NCBI GenBank assembly: GCA_963969595.1
Contig: OZ018408.1
Coordinates: forward strand, 52,019,022 to 52,083,021
Length of the DNA stretch: 64,000 nucleotides
Origin: Neckera pumila
Taxonomy: Eukaryota > Streptophyta > Bryopsida > Hypnales > Neckeraceae
Reading direction: 5' to 3'
In this document: positions 58,549 through 64,000 of the stretch, one piece after another
How the letters are laid out: each line of letters opens with the position of its first letter
Numbering within the stretch: position 1 is the stretch's first letter
Notes under the pieces: model-generated
Told to the model about the DNA's origin: nothing
The model's database searches: none
What the model saw: the letters and a program-made list of their open reading frames with translations, nothing else
Position numbers and translations under genes: made by a program

Positions 58549-59448
58549 CTACCTAATAATGCCACCCTCCCTCGATGCTAACAACTTGGAACGGAGCCAT
58601 ATGTTATCAAATTTGAGCCACACAGAGGCCGCAAGGTGAGGTCGGAGCCTGGCGGTCGTTTGAGCCTTAAGTAACGCCACTCTGCCTGAGTCAAGAAGTG
58701 AGTCCAATAGTGCTTGTTGTAAGAGACCACGTAGCCACAATGTGTGAGAAAACACCTTTTGGTTCCGAGCGATCCAGATTAGCCAAAGTGACGATCCTCT
58801 CAATAGGGACCAAATGATTTGGAAGTCATAGAATTGTCAAGGCAGAATTGAGCCAAAAATGCATAGTGTATGGTCAAAACGCACATGAGGATCCATTACA
58901 GGTTGTTCATCTAGTAAGTGTTGTAAGATTGATTGAGCATAGTCCCAAACTTTGTGTGCTCTGGGGCAATGGTAGAATCTATGACTGGGTGTTTCATCGG
59001 CCCCAGTTGAGCAACAGTTGCAGGCTATGTCTAAGTCTGGGTTAATTTTGGCCCTCCACGAATGAACCGCTATTGCATTGTACCATACCGACTACATAAA
59101 GGCTGCTTTCTTTTGAGAACGTGCCTTGAGCCATACGTCTCTCAAGTCAGATTCAAAAATTGGAGCTAAAATATTGGGCCACTTTGATGGAATTGTTTGT
59201 TTGGGCTGACGGTGTTGGGTGAGGAGTAGTCTGCCACATGATGTGGTATAAGATAACAATTGTTTACCAATGCTCCAAAACCAACGTCTGGGGTCATAAT
59301 CCAAAGTACGAGTATTGCCTGCATAAAATAACTCCGGGCAATGATTGTGACTTTTTTGGATTTCTAGTATCCTCACTCTGCGGATGAATCCTGTATGGGT
59401 CTTTGGGATCCCTAAAGTGGGCAAGATGATTAGCAGTCTAGAACTCAA
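58549..59448 (-). pseudogene. LINE (non-LTR retrotransposon) C-terminal fragment
   Basis: Minus-strand reading gives the end of a plant LINE polyprotein: WFWSIGKQLLSYTTSCGRLL, LRDVWLKARSQKKAAFM, then across a stop SVWYNAIAVHSWRAKINPD. The zinc-binding RVT-associated motif follows (IACNCCSTGADETPSHRFYH then C), then LRGSSLWLIWIARNQKVFSH. There are stops at about 59,095 and about 58,830. The reverse transcriptase and endonuclease domains are not present in the window, and I saw no poly(A) tail or target duplication. This is a dead, 5'-truncated relic by homology to the zf-RVT domain family. Confidence 0.75.
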
Positions 59449-59778
59449 GAGAGGATGATCGGATTAAGATCTTCTAAGATCAATGGTGCAGAACATTTAA
59501 AGTGTTGCTTCAGCGTGTTGCAGTGGGGCTGCTCTAACTCCATGGGAATAGTAATTTGTTGCAGTCTGGGAGATTTTCTAGGCAAGGTCAAGGAAATTCA
59601 GTTGAGGGCAAAGCCTTGAATTGAGGGTCAGAGAGCAAATGGAATATGATGATGCAGAATTAAGTTAATGCAAGGTGCGTGCAATACAATTTTCACTGAG
59701 AACTAGGTGTTGGCATGATTTGGGGTTCGTAAACCACTCCTGGTTCCTGTCCCGTTCAATCGGCGGGAAGCTTCTGTG
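59449..59778. other. Flank of the LINE relic
   Basis: No gene recognised. It leads into the GC-rich hairpin pair. Confidence 0.35.
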
Positions 59779-59826
59779 CCGTAATCCCCGATTACACGGG
59801 CAAAACAGCGTAATCGGGGATTACGG
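59779..59826. repeat. Perfect 17-bp hairpin
   Basis: CCGTAATCCCCGATTAC (59779-59795) and its exact complement GTAATCGGGGATTACGG (59810-59826), separated by 14 bases. Very GC-rich and sharply conserved for this window. It precedes a second hairpin by about 80 bases. Confidence 0.9.
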
Positions 59827-59908
59827 ATTTTTCATCCGGCTCATGGTTTCATCCAATTTTATCTCCTCTTTCAGTCGTGATTTACATCGGGCAATACCCT
59901 TATCGTCG

Positions 59909-59982
59909 GGCATTGCGCCAAATAATCAGCCCTCCTCGTCGGGCTCCGCCCTCCTCGTCGGCTGATTATTTGGCGCAATGCC
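59909..59982. repeat. Perfect 23-bp hairpin with repeated loop
   Basis: The left arm (59909-59931) begins GGCATTGCGCCAAATAATCA and the right arm (59960-59982) is its exact complement. The 28-base loop itself contains the phrase CTCCTCGTCGG twice. Related single phrases (CGGGCAATACCC, GGGCATTGCCC, AAATAATCA) flank it at about 59,887 and 59,992-60,015. Possibly the core of a young MITE; alternatively a structured RNA. Confidence 0.9.
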
Positions 59983-60388
59983 TTCCTCTGCGGGCATTGC
60001 CCTATACTAAATAATCACCCCAATGGAGAGTGCACGTCTGATTTTCACTTATCTGCAGTAACTTTATTAGATGGAAGCTCTGTTTGCAACTGGTGCTGAA
60101 AGATCCGTTTGATTTCTATTGTCAATGGAAATTGTCCATGTTTCATAAAGAAAAAAAGAAAAAAAGATCAGTTTGATTTCAGCTTGATGATTTGACATTC
60201 GGGTGATAATCTATGAAAAGCAGGGTTCAGCAGTTGACAGATTTGCAAGGCCACTGCAGAGACGTGCTGATTGTAAGGCAAAATTGGGCTTGCCTACAAT
60301 TCCGGGAATCCAAAACTTGTGCATTTTTGGAAACTGATGACAAAAGTGTTGTCTACATCATTCTTTAACTTGGACTTTAAATTTCAAC

Positions 60389-62492
60389 TACGGTGGGTAC
60401 ACCCAAAACCGCCACAAATTGGTATTGTGCCTAATCACTATTACTAGGCTAGTCAGATTTTCATATTGTCTTGTTGGCAAGTGAAAGGTTCCAGTGTACT
60501 AGAGAACGCAGCATTTCAATACTGTATGCAAAAGTTATTAACCCCTAAAGGTTTTTGACTATGTTTTCACCAAAACCGCTCCAAAACTGCCACTTCTAAT
60601 ACAAGTACCAAACTTTAGAAAAAAAACATTTTTGAACACGTGTAACCGTAGGATCTTGTAGTACACTGGTTTAAGAAGATGTGGAAAAAATTTCAGAATT
60701 TTCCACCATGTAGAATGCAAGATAATAGTGTTTGAATTGACAAAAATCCTTTTTAAATCACTCCAAAAATCTGGGCAGCTGCCCTTCACAAGGTCACATT
60801 TGTACAAAAAAATGTCCAAAATGGTGGTTACTCTTTGGATTCATTCTCCAAGGCAAGTTGGCTACATGCTTGAAAATTTTCAGATCATTTGGAATTGTAC
60901 AACATATAGGAAAAAAATAGTAAGTAGGAAAAGGTAGAGAATGACTCAAAATACTAAATTGTCAACAATTTAATTATGGAATTGAAGAATGCCAATCCCA
61001 ACGGTTGTAATGTTGTAATAAACAATATACATCCAACGTTTTTTGTTTATTCAAAACTATTGAAAATTGAGTTAGATAAAGGACTTCAAAGTTTATTTTA
61101 GAGTAGAGATTCCATAACTATCCTCAAACTAAAACTCCTCATAACTTTTGACTCGTTAATCCAAATGGGATGATTCAAAGCTTTCCAAGTATATATACAC
61201 CTATAAAACCAATATCAGATTTTAATTTTTCAAAAAGTGTTTTTAAGAGAATTTTTTTGAGCTGCCAGACTGCCCACCAAACGCGGAAAATTATATATCA
61301 TGCAAAAACTTTTTATCCATAAAGTCAAAAGTTATGAAAATTGTTGGGCCTTGAAGCTACTCCTCGGGCACATGTTGTGTGAAAATTTCAAAGCAAAAAA
61401 TCAAAATTTCTATTTGTAGTGAGCTGCCCAAAATTGCTATGTTGCCAAGGCTAAAGGCCCAAGGCCATTTTTCTGCCAAAAACCACTCAAAACTGCCATT
61501 TCTATAGCAAAGAGCAAAAAAAAATTTAATGTTTTTTTTGCATATTTAACTATAGGATCTTGTATTAAACTAGTGTAAGAATGTGTGGAAGAAATTATTG
61601 AAACTTTGACCTTGTAGATTGCAAGATATTTGCATCTAAAGTGAAGGAATCAAGTTTTTTTGCACCTTGTTCAACTACATTTTTTGGCTTTGAACCTTTT
61701 TAACTTAAAATTTTTGCTCTAATGATTTTGAATTTCTAATTTTATATGATGAAGAATTGAGTTGAGAATCTAGGAAGAAAAATTCAAAAAAGAAACACTT
61801 AGTTTTCACTCATTAAAAATTTGTTAAGTAGAAGTAGGTTTAAAATTGAAGGAAAAATGAAATCATTAATAGCTCTAAGATAGGGTTGAAATCTACTAAT
61901 ATCAATGGTGAGATTGTTCTAGCAAGAAATCTTAACCTTGTGCAACTTTTTTTTTTTTAAATTGTCAAAATTGAGTTCAAAAATGAATCCTACAAGTTAT
62001 TTTTTCAAGAAGATGCTCTAATTGCCCGAAAAATAAGCTTGTCCATAACTTTTGCATAACAAATCCAAGTGGAATGAATCAAAGCTTTCCATGTAGATGA
62101 AAACAAAATCTTTATGAAAAAAAACTTTAAAAATTTTAGTTTAAAGTTTTTGTGAGGTTTTTTTTCTGCCCGCCGAACTAAAATTTTGAGTTTTTCTACT
62201 ATAACTTTTGCTACCGAGCACTAATTGAAATAAAAATTACATTTTTGGAAAGCTAATGTGATTCTCTATCTTCTCAAAAAAATTCAGAAAATTACAACAA
62301 ATATTGAGACCATAGGAACCTACCTGAAATCCATTTTGTCCCCCAAGGGGACAATGGGCCTTTAGGGATTAAGGAACAAAGTTTGGTTCTAAAAGCGTTT
62401 CTTCCACATAGGTACATAATTGATTTTGAAGATGTACAGAGAATATAGATGGCATATTCAGGTTAACGGCACATTTGGGTGTACCTACCTTA
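60389..62492 (-). mobile_element. Family D MITE-like element, copy 3, split by an insertion
   Basis: Left end ACGGTGGGTACACCCAAAAC, right end TTGGGTGTACCTACCTTATA. Relative to the copies at 20.8 and 22.4 kb it is inverted. Its left part runs to GTATGCAAAAGTTA at 60,537 and its remainder resumes at about 62,373 with GGAACAAAGTTT and GATTTTGAAGATGTACA. Between them lies a 1.8-kb TTAA element. Confidence 0.72.
60538..62372 (+). mobile_element. Chimeric B/A TTAA element
   Basis: TTAA at 60538-60541 and 62369-62372. From 60542 to about 61447 it is family B: CCCCTAAAGG, a 69-codon frame at 60728-60937 with SGQLPFTRSHLYKK and IIWNCTTYRKK, and up to CTGCCCAAAATTGCTATGTT. At 61448 it switches without a gap to the left end of family A (GGCTAAAGGCCCAAGGCC) and runs to the family A right end (GGGACAATGGGCCTTTAGGG). 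The B right terminus and one A terminus are lost, so a B left end is paired with an A right end in one insertion. Confidence 0.8.
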
Positions 62493-64000
62493 TAACAATA
62501 TGTTCTTTGGTACTCTCAATTTTAGGTGCTCTCATTGGTTGAAAGTTTGCTCTCCTTGACTTCTCAATACTAGTGGAAAGAAGCCCTTTATATTGGATGG
62601 GCTTGCTAGTTGTAGGTGTGCTCTGCATGGGTGCGCATAGCATATACAACCCCATGCATTGGAGTTTGTAGGCCTACCATTTTTCATAGTTAGTGGCAAC
62701 TTTTGTAAATTTTAGCACACTCGCATAAAGCACACCTGGAGAAGGGAGCCTCAATATGGAGCACTTTGAAAAAGATTTGAAGGCATACACTACTTCAAAT
62801 TTTTTTATTTTAAAAAAAATGATAGTGTCATGGAAAACAAAGAGGGAACAAAACAATCAATAAGACTTTCTGATTTTATTTTCCATGTAATTTCTTTTCA
62901 TGAATTGTAATCACAATAATAGGATGGAAGCATTGGATGGACTGCCGTTATATATTTACAAATCATATTAGTCCCTGGAGGACTAGTTCCATTGCCGTAT
63001 GGTCAAATTCGTTCTGGAACCTAGCCTCTTAAATAATATTTGATTTTTAATGGAAAGTTTTTTTTTGTTACGTGAGACTAGTGATGTATTATCTATCAAT
63101 GGGAAAAAATTCTACAAGTTTTAAATTAAATTATAATTGCAATAATTTTCAAACTAAACAATAGTAGATATCAAGAATAGTGTGAAAAATTAAATTAATT
63201 ATTCTCTGTTTTCCACCCAAAATACACGTACTTGTCAATGATTAAATTTTGATAATTTTTGTGTGTAAACAAATACATTTCCTACATATTTTGATTTTTT
63301 TAGAATTTTTTGGTGAAAAATCAAAGTACTGTGATTTTTTAAAAGTTGAATATTTACAAGAATTAAATCAATTATTGTTTATATTAGAATAATTTCAGAT
63401 TTTGACCGAAATTGAAGGTTAGAATAAAAAATATAATTTTGTAATTTAAACTTGAAAACAAATAAAGAACAAAATAAAAACAAAATAAATACAAGTTAAA
63501 GTTTATTTGGATTTTTAACACATGAAGCTTCCAATTGCAGTATTTCATTAATTTTTTTTTTTTCCTTAAAGTTTCAAAATGGAATTGAAAGATAACTTCT
63601 AAAGTGTTACTTTCTAAATTTAAAATCAAAACCAAAAAATGGATATTTTGAAAGTTACAAACCATTAGGAAGAATTGGAGCCCTCAAAGGGGCTGTGAGT
63701 GAGGGGAACGAGGGAACAACAAATCATTTTTTATTTTTTTTCAAAAAAAAAAAAAATTCCCCTCTAGCGAACGGGAGAGCCTGGACAGCGCCCAACACTG
63801 GCATTGAACCTTATTTTTAAAAATTTTAAAGAACATAAAAATAGTTAATTTAAAAAAAAATTATTTTTTATTTTTTTTGGAATTTGATGTGGCACCATGG
63901 CGACCACAATCAGCTTCCTAATTTGAGAATTAGTTTATTTTAATTCTTTTATTATTATTTTAATTATTATTTTAATATTTTTTATTTTTTATATTATTAT
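62493..64000. other. AT-rich terminal stretch
   Basis: No gene. Very AT-rich, especially 62,860-63,660 and 63,730-64,000, with long A and T runs. A GC-richer patch (63,755-63,805) has no recognisable feature. Confidence 0.4.

Overview
The window is nuclear DNA from a land plant. The evidence is spliced genes with GT-AG introns, three plant gene families (glyoxal/galactose-oxidase-like protein, L-type lectin receptor kinase, C2H2 zinc-finger factor with a STOP1-like finger order), CACTA transposons and a non-LTR reverse-transcriptase relic. The sequence is AT-rich and gene-poor, and most of it is non-autonomous transposon debris. I lean weakly towards a non-seed plant but cannot prove the clade from sequence alone.

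Layout. 1-13,088: AT-rich DNA with one possible small secreted peptide (minus, 1366-1638), two TTAA-flanked elements, and a 1.3-kb imperfect palindrome at 7.06-8.37 kb built from a recurring GATCACTTGCTAG unit. 13,089-16,526 (minus): a complete six-exon glyoxal oxidase-like gene, 529 aa, with all expected copper-radical residues and a TATA box upstream. 17-28 kb: mostly featureless, with a 15-bp tandem repeat, a 200-bp mini-CACTA and several MITE-like elements. 28.9-34.3 kb (minus): a broken lectin receptor kinase pseudogene, its 3' end duplicated and a foldback element lodged in it. 35.9-36.55 kb (plus): a decayed unidentified coding remnant. 36,590-38,769 (minus): a complete three-exon zinc-finger gene, 538 aa. 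40.9-64 kb: a dense nest of inverted-repeat elements, a 3.08-kb CACTA element with target duplication ATA, and a LINE fragment.

The two intact genes are on the same strand but 20 kb apart, and nothing suggests they act together. One encodes a probable secreted oxidase, the other a probable nuclear regulator.

The most unusual feature is a set of elements (called A, B and C here) that sit in TTAA (once TTAG) target sites and have CCC...GGG ends. They include near-perfect foldbacks, a nested insertion with a recognisable empty-site relative, and a chimera of two subfamilies inserted in a third family. No transposase is visible. TTAA targeting with CCC ends is the hallmark of the piggyBac superfamily, which I do not know as a well-described component of land-plant genomes.
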